NCBI GenBank assembly: GCA_036000105.1
Contig: DASYGE010000012.1
Span: 434,001-498,000 of the forward strand
From: DASUBN01 sp036000105
GTDB taxonomy: Bacteria; Pseudomonadota; Gammaproteobacteria; Natronospirales; REEB76
Direction of reading: 5' to 3'
Length of the DNA: 64,000 nucleotides
Shown: in pieces, positions 24,139-31,717 of the stretch
Numbering within the stretch: position 1 is the stretch's first letter
Layout of the letters: each line of letters starts with the position of its first letter
Program-made: the position numbers and the translations under genes
Notes under the pieces: model-generated
Database searches by the model: none
Seen by the model: only the letters and a program-made list of their open reading frames with translations
What the model was told of the DNA's origin: nothing

Positions 24139-24328
24139 TGAGGCCCTCAGAAAGCGTCGCGAGCGAAGGTAGAACGAGGCGCGGGAGGCGAGCACCCGGA
24201 GTGCACTTTTCGGTGCATGAGGACGGCGAGCCGGACCGCAACGAAGTTATACCAAGCGCACGCCTACATGGATGTAGGCGGTAGAGCACTGCCGGGAGCA
24301 AGTGCCGAGCAGCTTTGTGTGGGCCTCA
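24139..24328. repeat. Composite structured element: core I and core II between complementary arms
   Basis: The ends pair over 17 bases with two mismatches (24139-24155 with 24312-24328; shared TGAGGCCC and AAAGC). Inside are a type I core (24174-24247; central hairpin TGCAC-TTTTCG-GTGCA) and a type II core (24252-24313) with two hairpins, CGCCTAC-6-GTAGGCG (24261-24280) and GCACT-10-AGTGC (24286-24305). The type II core matches 25560-25621 at 55 of 62 positions by hand alignment. No protein is encoded. The rest of the 530-base gap up to 24621, apart from the hairpin at 24336, shows nothing I can name. Confidence 0.75.
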
Positions 24329-24335
24329 TAAAAAG

Positions 24336-24359
24336 GCCCCGGCTTTTTGGAGCCGGGGC
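24336..24359. terminator. Strong hairpin after the composite repeat
   Basis: GCCCCGGCT pairs perfectly with AGCCGGGGC across a six-base loop. AAAAA precedes the stem, so it would act as an intrinsic terminator for leftward transcription; for rightward transcription there is no T-run. It begins eight bases after the arm of the composite element. Confidence 0.55.
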
Positions 24360-24621
24360 AACTTGGGGGACAGCGGAGGAACCGGTCGAAATCTCAACAA
24401 ACGCAAGCATGAGCCGCCAAGATGGCAGCCAGGTTTTGGTTTATTGAATCTTTTGCGGCAGCCCTTAGGGCGGCTGACCCCTTCCCATGTGCATTTGTAC
24501 AGTACCTCTCGTATCCGCCCATCGCTGACGGCCTACTGTCGCGCAAGTGTCACGCCTTGTTCATGGAGTGGCTTTATCGTAGTTCCACAAGCGAATACAC
24601 ATATGCCGCATGGGAGGTCCC

Positions 24622-25458
24622 ATGGACCAGACAATCGCCGATGAACTGGACTACATCCTCAGATACCGGGTGATACAGACGCTCTATCAGCCGCTGATAG
24701 AGTCGGACACCGCCCAGGTCTATGGCTACGAAGCCCTCACCCGCGGGCCTTCCAATAGCGCGCTGCATGCACCGCTGCCGTTGATCCAGGCGGCCACCCA
24801 GACCGGCCGCCTGTTCGAGCTGGACCTCGTCTGCCGGGAGCTGGCCATCCGCCGCTTCCAGGAACTCGGCCTGCCGGGCCGCCTGTTCCTCAACGTGAAT
24901 CCCTTGAGCCTCATGGAGCCCACCTTCCGCCCGGGCGAGACCTTGCGGCTCCTGAGCGAAGTGAAGCTGTCGCCGGAGAGGGTGGTGATCGAGATCACCG
25001 AACAGCAGCCCCTGGACGATTACGACGTGTTGAAGGCCGCCGTGGCCCATTACACCGAGGCGGGTTTCGAGATTGCCATCGACGACCTGGGCGCGGGCTA
25101 CGCCGGCCTGCGTCTGTGGTCGGAGCTGCGCCCCAGCTACGTGAAGATAGATCACCACTTCATCGAGAACATCAGCACCGACAACGTGAAGCGCGAGTTC
25201 GTGCGTTCCATCGGCGGCATGGCCACACGCTTAGGCTGCCGGGTGGTGGCGGAAGGCATAGAGACGGTGGAAGACTACGCCGTGGTGCAGAGCCTCGGGG
25301 TGCGTCTGCATCAGGGCTACCACTTGGCGCGGCCCCTGGCCGAGCCGGTACGGGACCACGCCGCCGTCTCCTGGGCCGCCACCGACAGCGCCAGTTCCGT
25401 GGCTCGTTTCTCTAATTATCTGGATGGATTAAGGCGCGTCCCTTCGCTCCGCCGCTGA
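24622..25458 (+). CDS. EAL-domain cyclic di-GMP phosphodiesterase, stand-alone
   Basis: A 278-residue protein that is essentially one EAL domain. Catalytic elements are intact: YEALTRG (the EAL triad), LFLNVNP, VVIEITE, IDDLGAGYAGL (loop 6 equivalent of DDFGTGYS), YVKIDHHF (the lysine) and VVAEGIET plus LHQGYHLARP. An active phosphodiesterase that opens c-di-GMP to pGpG is therefore expected. There is no GGDEF, receiver or membrane segment, so regulation may come from partners: the receiver protein and CBS kinase lie immediately downstream in convergent orientation. ATG 24622 follows GGAGG; 24610 is possible. Confidence 0.9.
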   Translation: MDQTIADELDYILRYRVIQTLYQPLIESDTAQVYGYEALTRGPSNSALHAPLPLIQAATQTGRLFELDLVCRELAIRRFQELGLPGRLFLNVNPLSLMEPTFRPGETLRLLSEVKLSPERVVIEITEQQPLDDYDVLKAAVAHYTEAGFEIAIDDLGAGYAGLRLWSELRPSYVKIDHHFIENISTDNVKREFVRSIGGMATRLGCRVVAEGIETVEDYAVVQSLGVRLHQGYHLARPLAEPVRDHAAVSWAATDSASSVARFSNYLDGLRRVPSLRR

Positions 25459-25471
25459 AAATATAAATTCT

Positions 25472-25637
25472 TGAAACCTTCTTAAAGGCGTCGCGGCCGT
25501 TCTCGGGCGTCCGTGCCCTTCACGGCATAAGACCATCCCTGGTCAAAAGCGTAGGCACGCCAAGCGCACGCCTACAGGGACGTAGGCGGTAGAGCAACGC
25601 AGGGAGCAGTTGCCGAGCAGCCTTTAAGAAGGTTTCA
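25472..25637. repeat. Structured element with perfect 17-bp terminal arms and core II
   Basis: The ends are perfect 17-base inverted repeats (25472-25488 and 25621-25637). Inside are four hairpins: CCGTG-5-CACGG (25511-25525), GACCA-4-TGGTC (25531-25544), CGCCTAC-6-GTAGGCG (25569-25588) and GCAAC-10-GTTGC (25594-25613). The last two belong to the type II core (25560-25621) shared with 24252-24313. The right end coincides exactly with the stop codon of the receiver gene (25635-25637). Lying between convergent genes, it could also end both transcripts. Confidence 0.8.
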
Positions 25638-26537
25638 GAAGCCCTTACCCTGACGCATGCGGTCGAGATAACCGAAGAGACGGATGGATAAAGCTGCCAC
25701 CGGCGCCAGGTCGTTGCGTTTCACCTGGTAGCGGTTAGCGAGCTTGGGCGCGGACATGAGCGAGAGATGGCGCCGCGAGGCGGCATGCAGGCTCATCTCC
25801 AGGAGGCCGCGGCGCGCGGGTTTGGGCAGGAAGCGGTAGATCTGCCCGTGGTTGATGAGGCTGCGCAGCATCTCCACGTCCTGCAACTGGGTCTGCACGA
25901 TGGTGAGGATCAGGGGATTGCTCTCCTTGAGCGCCCTCACCGCCGCCGAGATGTCCCGGCCCCGCAGGCGGATGTCGCAGACCACGATGGCGATGTCGCT
26001 GCCGGCCAGCGTCTCGAAAGCCTCATCGAGATCGCTGCTCCACTTCACGGGGCGGGACGGGCCGCAGATGGCCTTGACCATCTCGGCCACGGTGGGATCT
26101 TCATCTATCACCAGCACCCCCGGCGCGACGCCCTGGGGTTCGGCGCCGGCGGCTTCCTCCAGACTCAAGGCGATCTCAGCCGCCTGGGTCACGGTGACGA
26201 GGATCTCCTTGGCGCTCCAGGGTTTGCTCAAGTAACGGAAGATCTCGCCTTCGTTCACCGAGTTCACGATGGCTTCCAGGTCCGAGTAGCCCGTGAGCAG
26301 GAGGCGCATGGTATTGGGCGAGGCTTCCCGCACCCGACGCAGCACTTCGACCCCGGTCATGATGGGCATGCGCTGGTCGCTCACGATCACGTGTACCCGT
26401 TCGCGCCGCACCATGGCCACCGCCTCGCTGCCGTCGGTGGTGGTGAGTACCCGGAAGCGGTTCTTGAACAGCACTTCGAGCGAGCGCAGTACCCGCTCTT
26501 CATCGTCCACGAACAGTAAGGTGGCCTTGTCGCTCAT
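25635..26537 (-). CDS. Response-regulator protein with two receiver domains
   Basis: A 300-residue protein. The first receiver (residues 1-125) has D11/D12, the phosphoacceptor D54 in IVSDQRMP and K105 in YLSKPW. The second (about 138-245) has D145 in VLVIDEDP, D188 in VVCDIRLRG and K239 in FLPKP, so both look phosphorylatable. The 55-residue C-terminus has no DNA-binding or enzymatic output domain. It is translationally coupled (ATGA) to the CBS histidine kinase upstream, its probable phosphodonor. The first receiver resembles those of RpfG-like proteins (TGYSDLEAIVNSVNEGEIFRYL). Confidence 0.88.
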   Translation of the reverse strand: MSDKATLLFVDDEERVLRSLEVLFKNRFRVLTTTDGSEAVAMVRRERVHVIVSDQRMPIMTGVEVLRRVREASPNTMRLLLTGYSDLEAIVNSVNEGEIFRYLSKPWSAKEILVTVTQAAEIALSLEEAAGAEPQGVAPGVLVIDEDPTVAEMVKAICGPSRPVKWSSDLDEAFETLAGSDIAIVVCDIRLRGRDISAAVRALKESNPLILTIVQTQLQDVEMLRSLINHGQIYRFLPKPARRGLLEMSLHAASRRHLSLMSAPKLANRYQVKRNDLAPVAALSIRLFGYLDRMRQGKGF

Positions 26538-27844
26538 GACGCTTTCTCCAGAAGTAAGGTTTCGCCGCCGGCGCTAGCAGCGACCGGCAGTTGCACGGTG
26601 AAACGCGCACCCTTGCCGGGTTGGGAAGTGACGCGGATGTCGCCGCCGTGCTGTTTGATGATCTCGTAGCTGATGGAAAGCCCTAGGCCGGTGCCCTGGC
26701 CCACGGCCTTGGTGGTGAAGAAGGGGTCGAAGATCTTGGGCAGCACATCCGCGGGGATGCCCTTGCCCGTGTCCTGCACCGTGACCCGCAGCCAGGCGGC
26801 GTCCGCTTCGGTCTTGACCAGGATGCGGCCCCGCTCCTCGATGGCCTGGGCGGCGTTGGTGAGCAGGTTCAGGAACACCTGGTTGATCTGGGAGGGCATG
26901 CAGGCGATGCGCGGCAGCTCGCCATACTGGCGTACCACTTCCACCCGGTTCTTGAGCACGTTGCGCGCCAGGAGGAGCGCGCTGTCGAGGCATTCGTTGA
27001 TGTCCACGTCAGCCGCGAGCGCCCGGTCCAGGCGGCTGAAGTTCTTGAGGTTCATGACGATCTCGCTGATGCGATCGATGCCGAAATGGGTGTCGGCGAA
27101 GAGCTTCGCCAGGTCGTCGGCATTGCTGTTGGCGAGGCTTTCTTTCAGGGCCGTGGCTCCCTGGAGCTTGGCCTGCAGCTCCTCTTCGGTGACGAAGGGG
27201 GAGAGCAACGTGTCCACCAGGCCGCCGCAGCCCTGCAGCATCTCCCGGGAACTCCCGAAGAACATCTCCATCATCTCCATGTTGTTCTTCACGTAGCCGA
27301 GCGGCGTGTTGATCTCATGGGCCACGCCCGCGACCATCTGGCCCAAGGAGGCCATCTTCTCCGACTGGATGAGCTGTAGCTGCGAGGCCTTGAGCTGCTG
27401 CAGCGCAGCATTCAGCTCGACGGCCTGTTTGGTCAGGCGCTCATCCATGGCGCGCAGGAGATGCATGACCGCACCCATGCCGAGGTATTTGCCGTTGCGG
27501 GTGATGATGAAGTCTTCGGTCACCGGGAACTGCAGACGTTCGCTGACGGTCTTGCTGGCTTCCGTGAGGTCGGTGCTGGATTCGATCACCACCGGCGCAT
27601 CGTTCATGATGGAGGTGACCGGGCGCTTGCCGTACAACTCGCGGCCGTACTGCCGGAACAACACCTGCTGCATGCGCGCGCGGCTGATGAGGCCCACGGG
27701 CCGATCCCCGTCCAGCACGGGCAGGGACAGGAGCTTGCCGTGGCTGTCGTCCATGAACATGTCTGCCACGTCCGCGACCTTGAGGTGCGGTGGGATGCCC
27801 TGAGCGGCGATCACGAGCTCATGGAGCTGAGCGGATTCGGACAT
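26534..27844 (-). CDS. Sensor histidine kinase with N-terminal CBS-domain pair
   Basis: A 436-residue cytosolic kinase. Residues 1-135 form a CBS-type (Bateman) module with repeats of the form LSLPVLDGDRPVGLISRARM and FIITRNGKYLGMGAVMHLL, likely to sense adenine nucleotides. A coiled coil leads to the H-box MVAGVAHEINTPLGYVKNN with H176. The catalytic part has NQVFLNLLTNAAQAIE (N box), VQDTGKGIP (G1), FDPFFTT (F box) and GTGLGLSIS (G2). It lacks membrane segments. Its ATGA overlap with the dual-receiver gene marks a two-component system, beside a c-di-GMP phosphodiesterase. Confidence 0.88.
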   Translation of the reverse strand: MSESAQLHELVIAAQGIPPHLKVADVADMFMDDSHGKLLSLPVLDGDRPVGLISRARMQQVLFRQYGRELYGKRPVTSIMNDAPVVIESSTDLTEASKTVSERLQFPVTEDFIITRNGKYLGMGAVMHLLRAMDERLTKQAVELNAALQQLKASQLQLIQSEKMASLGQMVAGVAHEINTPLGYVKNNMEMMEMFFGSSREMLQGCGGLVDTLLSPFVTEEELQAKLQGATALKESLANSNADDLAKLFADTHFGIDRISEIVMNLKNFSRLDRALAADVDINECLDSALLLARNVLKNRVEVVRQYGELPRIACMPSQINQVFLNLLTNAAQAIEERGRILVKTEADAAWLRVTVQDTGKGIPADVLPKIFDPFFTTKAVGQGTGLGLSISYEIIKQHGGDIRVTSQPGKGARFTVQLPVAASAGGETLLLEKAS

Positions 27845-27995
27845 GGGAGGCCTGCGGCGGTATCTGCGCTGTGTATTGCTTGCGCAGCTACCATAACGCC
27901 GGATTGTGAAAGCGGCGTTAAGCTTTTATTGCAGAGGTGACGTACAGGATCTGGTCAAAAGATGCGCAGCAGCGTGACCGTCGCGTGACAATGTT

Positions 27996-29054
27996 TCAGG
28001 TGGGAGCGTGTTTCCCGCTCGCAGCCTCTAAAGCAGCACGCACTTCCGCCGGGAAGTCGAAGCTGTCGGAGAACATGCGCGATGTGTCGGCGCCCTGGGC
28101 CGGGAATGCCGCGCGCGCCGCCTGCACCATGGGCGGCGGACCCGAGAGATAGATGTCGTGGCCCGCTAGATCTGGGAAGTCCTTCAGCACCACTTCGTGC
28201 ACGAAACCGGTACGGTCACTCCAGTGGTCTTCCGGCATAGGCTCCGAGAGCACCGGCACGTAGCGGAAATGCGTCTGGCTCTTCGTCCACTCCCTCAAGC
28301 GCGTGTCGGCGTAGAGATCGCGCGCGGCGCGGGCGCCCCAATAGAAGACGATGTCCCTATCCCGGCCGTTCTCGAAGAGGTGGCGCAGCATGGCCTGGAT
28401 GGGCGCGTAGCCCGTGCCGCCAGCGATCATGATGATGGGCCGTGCTGAGTCCTCCCGCAGGAAGAAGGTGCCGAGGGGCCCCTGGATGCGCAGCAGTGTA
28501 CCCACCGGGAGATTCTCGAACACTTCCTTGGAGAACAGGCCGCCTGGCACGTTGCGCACGTGCAGCTCCAGGAACTCATCGTCATGGGGCGGGTTGGCGA
28601 GGGAGAAACTACGCCGGCGATTGCCCGGCAGCAGGATGTCTATGTACTGCCCCGCCAGGAACTGCATGCGCTCTACCGCCGGCAGGCGCAGATAGATGCC
28701 CATCACATCATGGGCGAGCGGCGTGATGCGGGCCACGCGGCAAGGCAGCGCCTTGACCCGCAGCTTCGCCATGGCGGTGATCTCTTCCGCCTCCACCGTG
28801 AGGTCGCTCAAGGGCACGGCGCGGCACAAGAGCGTCTCACCGGACTGCATTTCCAAGGCGGTGATGGCCAGCGGCGGCCCGTCCGGGTAATGGCTTTGGC
28901 CCACCGTGAGATGCGCGCGGCAGGTGCCGCAGCTGCCGGTGCGGCAGCCGTAGGGCAGATGGATGCCCTGGCGCAGCGCCGCAGCTAGCACGGTCTCGCC
29001 ATCTTCCACCTGGAAGCGCTTGCCTGAAGGCGTGAGGCTGACGGTCTTCGCCAT
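27996..29054 (-). CDS. Ferredoxin-fused flavin reductase (CDP-6-deoxy-delta-3,4-glucoseen reductase-like)
   Basis: A 352-residue protein. The N-terminal 90 residues are a plant-type 2Fe-2S domain (PYGCRTGSCGTCRAHL, then TLLCRAVP). Next comes the FAD domain (GQYIDILLPGNRRRSFSLANPP, where RRSFS replaces RxYS) and the NAD-binding domain (IMIAGGTGYAPIQAMLRHL). Electrons would flow NAD(P)H to FAD to the iron-sulfur cluster and on to a partner oxygenase or reductase. No partner gene is adjacent, so the acceptor is unknown. The frame extends upstream, but ATG 29054 gives the ferredoxin start. Confidence 0.88.
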   Translation of the reverse strand: MAKTVSLTPSGKRFQVEDGETVLAAALRQGIHLPYGCRTGSCGTCRAHLTVGQSHYPDGPPLAITALEMQSGETLLCRAVPLSDLTVEAEEITAMAKLRVKALPCRVARITPLAHDVMGIYLRLPAVERMQFLAGQYIDILLPGNRRRSFSLANPPHDDEFLELHVRNVPGGLFSKEVFENLPVGTLLRIQGPLGTFFLREDSARPIIMIAGGTGYAPIQAMLRHLFENGRDRDIVFYWGARAARDLYADTRLREWTKSQTHFRYVPVLSEPMPEDHWSDRTGFVHEVVLKDFPDLAGHDIYLSGPPPMVQAARAAFPAQGADTSRMFSDSFDFPAEVRAALEAASGKHAPT

Positions 29055-29071
29055 GAGTTCCTCTATAAAGA

Positions 29072-29098
29072 CGATGCCCTGACTTAAGCAGGGCATCG
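29072..29098 (-). terminator. Terminator between the DUF805-pilin gene and the reductase gene
   Basis: CGATGCCCTG pairs with CAGGGCATCG across a seven-base loop, a perfect 10-bp stem, followed on the minus strand by TCTTTATAG. It should end the transcript of the gene that stops at 29125; the reductase start codon at 29054 lies 17 bases further on, so its promoter must overlap this site. Confidence 0.7.
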
Positions 29099-29124
29099 GA
29101 AGATTATGCCTGATGAGGTGCGGA

Positions 29125-30015
29125 TCAGGGCGGCGGAGGATTCCCGTTGCGGCACATAGTCGGCAGGTACTTCGGATCCACAGCATTGTTGCTGGCAGGC
29201 CCGCAGTACCAGGTCTTGCCTCCATCGGCGGTCCACAACTCCACCGCCCTACCGGAGATGAACCGATTCACGCCGGTCTGTTTCATGGTGGCGATCACGC
29301 CGAAGGAACCGTCAGCCGATGTGGAGGTGCTGATGGTCTCCACATACTTGCCCACTGGTCCGGATTTTGGATACAGAGACGAGATGTCCGTCGGCCAGGT
29401 CTTGTTCTTCTCATAGAACTCAGACACAGGCACTTCGGCGCTCCCGGCGAGCTGGATGCCTTCCGACATCTGCGAACGTGCGATGTAATCCTGGTAAGCC
29501 GGGATGGCGATGGCCGCGAGGATGCCCATGAGCGGGATGATTAGGATATATGTCCAGGCACCCACGATGACCCAGCCAGTGTTGGGCGGCGGTTGCGGGC
29601 CAAAGCGGTTATCGCCACTCGTGCCAGGCCAGAACAGGATTCCCAGCGAAAGCGCCAGTTCCGCGAGTACGAGCGGTATGTTTATCAAAGTCAAAACCAC
29701 AGAACCGTGGGCGAATATCCCGATAACGGCAGTCAATATTACGATCGGAAAAATCAGCAACCACCATCCACTCAAATTCATATCGTGGAGTCGCCGTATC
29801 ATGAACGTCACGCCCACTACTAGGAAGAATATATAAGTCACTGCCAGCAGCACGCCGGCGAGCAAGCGCAGCTTGAAGGCAAAGAGCGCCCCTCCTACGA
29901 GCCACACGGGGAGCATCAGCAGCATCAGTCCGACGGCATAGGCCAGATAACGCAGCCGGCCGATGCGGGAGCTGACGTCGAAGAATTTGATCTCGGTAGC
30001 AGGTTCCCCGTCCAT
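29125..30015 (-). CDS. DUF805 membrane protein fused to a type IV pilin-like domain
   Basis: A 296-residue protein. Residues about 8-140 are a DUF805 domain: SSRIGRLRYLAYAVGL, several hydrophobic segments, VTFMIRRLHDMNLSGWW and LFWPGTSGDNRFGP, the family's signature ending. From about 150 comes IIPLMGILAAIAIPAYQDYIARSQMSEG, the N-terminal helix of a type IV pilin, then a pilin-like globular part with two cysteines (WYCGPAS and PTMCRNG). The prepilin cleavage motif is missing, as expected for a helix buried in a larger membrane protein. Such fusions are annotated in Xanthomonadales, but their role is unknown. Confidence 0.8.
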   Translation of the reverse strand: MDGEPATEIKFFDVSSRIGRLRYLAYAVGLMLLMLPVWLVGGALFAFKLRLLAGVLLAVTYIFFLVVGVTFMIRRLHDMNLSGWWLLIFPIVILTAVIGIFAHGSVVLTLINIPLVLAELALSLGILFWPGTSGDNRFGPQPPPNTGWVIVGAWTYILIIPLMGILAAIAIPAYQDYIARSQMSEGIQLAGSAEVPVSEFYEKNKTWPTDISSLYPKSGPVGKYVETISTSTSADGSFGVIATMKQTGVNRFISGRAVELWTADGGKTWYCGPASNNAVDPKYLPTMCRNGNPPPP

Positions 30016-30152
30016 GATGTATCCCTTTGATTATGTTTTAAATCCTAATCGCACCCCAAGTGCCGGAACATCCTCCCATGCAGTCAGACATCCGGCAAGC
30101 ATCTACATCTGATTGCCGAGCCGCCACCATGACCGCATAATCCTCGCAAATA

Positions 30153-31043
30153 ATGAATGCTACTCCCGCCAACAACGTGCTCATCATCGGCTGCGGCGAC
30201 GTGGGCCGCCGGCTCGCGGTGCCGTATCTTGCCGAGGGCCGGGAAGTCACGGGCGTGGTGCGTTCGGCCGAGAGCGCCGAGGCCCTGAAGGCGGCGGGCA
30301 TCCAACCCATACGCTGCGACCTGGATGGGGACGACCTGCCGAGGCTCCCTTCAAGCGCTGCCGCGCTCTTCTATCTGGCACCGCCGGTGGACGTGGGTAA
30401 GGACGATGTGCGCATCGAGCGGCTGCTGGCCCATCTCGAGATCAGCGGCATCCCCTCCCGGTTCCTCTATATGAGTACCACCGGTGTGTATGGCGACTGC
30501 GCCGGGCGATGGATAGATGAGAACGCACCCCTCAACCCCTCCACCTACCGCGCCCAGCGGCGTATCTCCGCGGAAGGTGCGGTACGTAAATGGTGTCGGG
30601 AGCAGGGCATACCCTGGGTGATCTTGCGGGTACCGGCCATCTACGGCCCGGGAAGGTTGCTCACGGAACGACTCAAGTCCGGTCAGCCGACCATCCGACC
30701 GGAGCAATGCAGCTACACCAACCGCATCCACATCCATGATCTCGTGGCCGTCTGTCATGCGGCCATGGCGCGTGCGCCCCGGGACTCCGTGTACAACGTC
30801 AGTGATGGCCAACCTTCCACCATCACCGACTATCTGCTCACCCTGGCGGAACTCACGGGCCTGCCCAAACCGTCGCTCATCTCCATGCAGGAAACGGAGA
30901 AGACCTTGAGCCCCAGTCTCATGAGCTTCCTCAAGGAATCTAAGCGCATCCACAACTTGAAGATGCTCGAGGAACTGGATATCGCCTTGCGCTATCCCGA
31001 TCTCGCGAGCGGCCTCAAGGCTTCCCTGGCTGAAGAAGCATGA
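30153..31043 (+). CDS. Extended-SDR NAD-dependent epimerase/dehydratase-like protein
   Basis: A 296-residue Rossmann protein. The cofactor loop is VLIIGCGDVGRRLAVPYL and the active-site region is FLYMSTTGVYGD, with PSTYRAQRRISAEGAV where the usual YxxxK would fall; there R stands in place of K. The rest (WVILRVPAIYGPGRL, YNVSDGQPSTITDYL) is typical of YeeZ-like sugar-nucleotide-epimerase relatives. The replaced lysine makes a redox reaction uncertain. It is translationally coupled to the DUF969/DUF979 pair by an ATGA overlap. Confidence 0.8.
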   Translation: MNATPANNVLIIGCGDVGRRLAVPYLAEGREVTGVVRSAESAEALKAAGIQPIRCDLDGDDLPRLPSSAAALFYLAPPVDVGKDDVRIERLLAHLEISGIPSRFLYMSTTGVYGDCAGRWIDENAPLNPSTYRAQRRISAEGAVRKWCREQGIPWVILRVPAIYGPGRLLTERLKSGQPTIRPEQCSYTNRIHIHDLVAVCHAAMARAPRDSVYNVSDGQPSTITDYLLTLAELTGLPKPSLISMQETEKTLSPSLMSFLKESKRIHNLKMLEELDIALRYPDLASGLKASLAEEA

Positions 31044-31717
31044 GCCCCATGCTCACACTCGTCGGCGTCGCCATCGTCATCGTCGGCTTCGCGTTGCGCG
31101 CGAATCCGCTCCTGGTAGTCACGGTGGCGGGCATCGCCACCGGCCTCGCGGGCGGCCTCCGTCCCGTGGCCATCGTCACCGCATTCGGTCACGCCTTCAC
31201 CGAGAACCGCTACGTGGCGCTGGTGTGGCTCACTCTGCCGGTCATCGGCATGCTGGAGCGTAACGGTTTGCGGGAGCGGGCCCAGGCACTTGTATCGCGG
31301 GTGCGCGGCGCCACTACCGGACGTGTATTGCTCGCCTATCTCGCCTTGCGCCAATTCACCGCGGCCCTGGGGCTGAACTCCCTCGGCGGTCATGCGCAGA
31401 TGGTGCGGCCGCTGGTGGCGCCCATGGCGGAAGCCGCAGCCGAGACCCGCTTCGGCAAGCTCGCCGATGACACCCGCTATCTCATCCGTGCCCACGCGGC
31501 GGCGGTGGACAACATAGGCGTGTTCTTCGGGGAAGACATCTTCCTCGCCATGGGTTCGGTGCTGCTCATCAAGGGTTTCCTGGAACAGAACGGCATCAGC
31601 CTCACGCCCATGCAGATCGCCCTCTGGTCCATCCCCACGGCCATCGCCGTTTTCATTATCCATGGGGTGCGCCTCATGCGGCTCGACAGGCGTCTCGCCC
31701 GGGAGAAGCAGCCGTGA
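31040..31717 (+). CDS. DUF969 membrane protein, permease pair component
   Basis: A 225-residue integral membrane protein of the DUF969 family, recognised by LTLVGVAIVIVGFALRANPLLVV at the start, AFTENRYVALVWLTLPVIGMLERNGLRERAQ and RQFTAALGLNSLGGHAQMVRPLVAPMAEAAAE. DUF969 and DUF979 proteins occur together, often beside pyroglutamyl peptidase genes, and probably form a two-subunit permease; the substrate is not established to my knowledge. No such peptidase is adjacent here. It overlaps both its neighbours by four bases. Confidence 0.85.
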   Translation: MSPMLTLVGVAIVIVGFALRANPLLVVTVAGIATGLAGGLRPVAIVTAFGHAFTENRYVALVWLTLPVIGMLERNGLRERAQALVSRVRGATTGRVLLAYLALRQFTAALGLNSLGGHAQMVRPLVAPMAEAAAETRFGKLADDTRYLIRAHAAAVDNIGVFFGEDIFLAMGSVLLIKGFLEQNGISLTPMQIALWSIPTAIAVFIIHGVRLMRLDRRLAREKQP

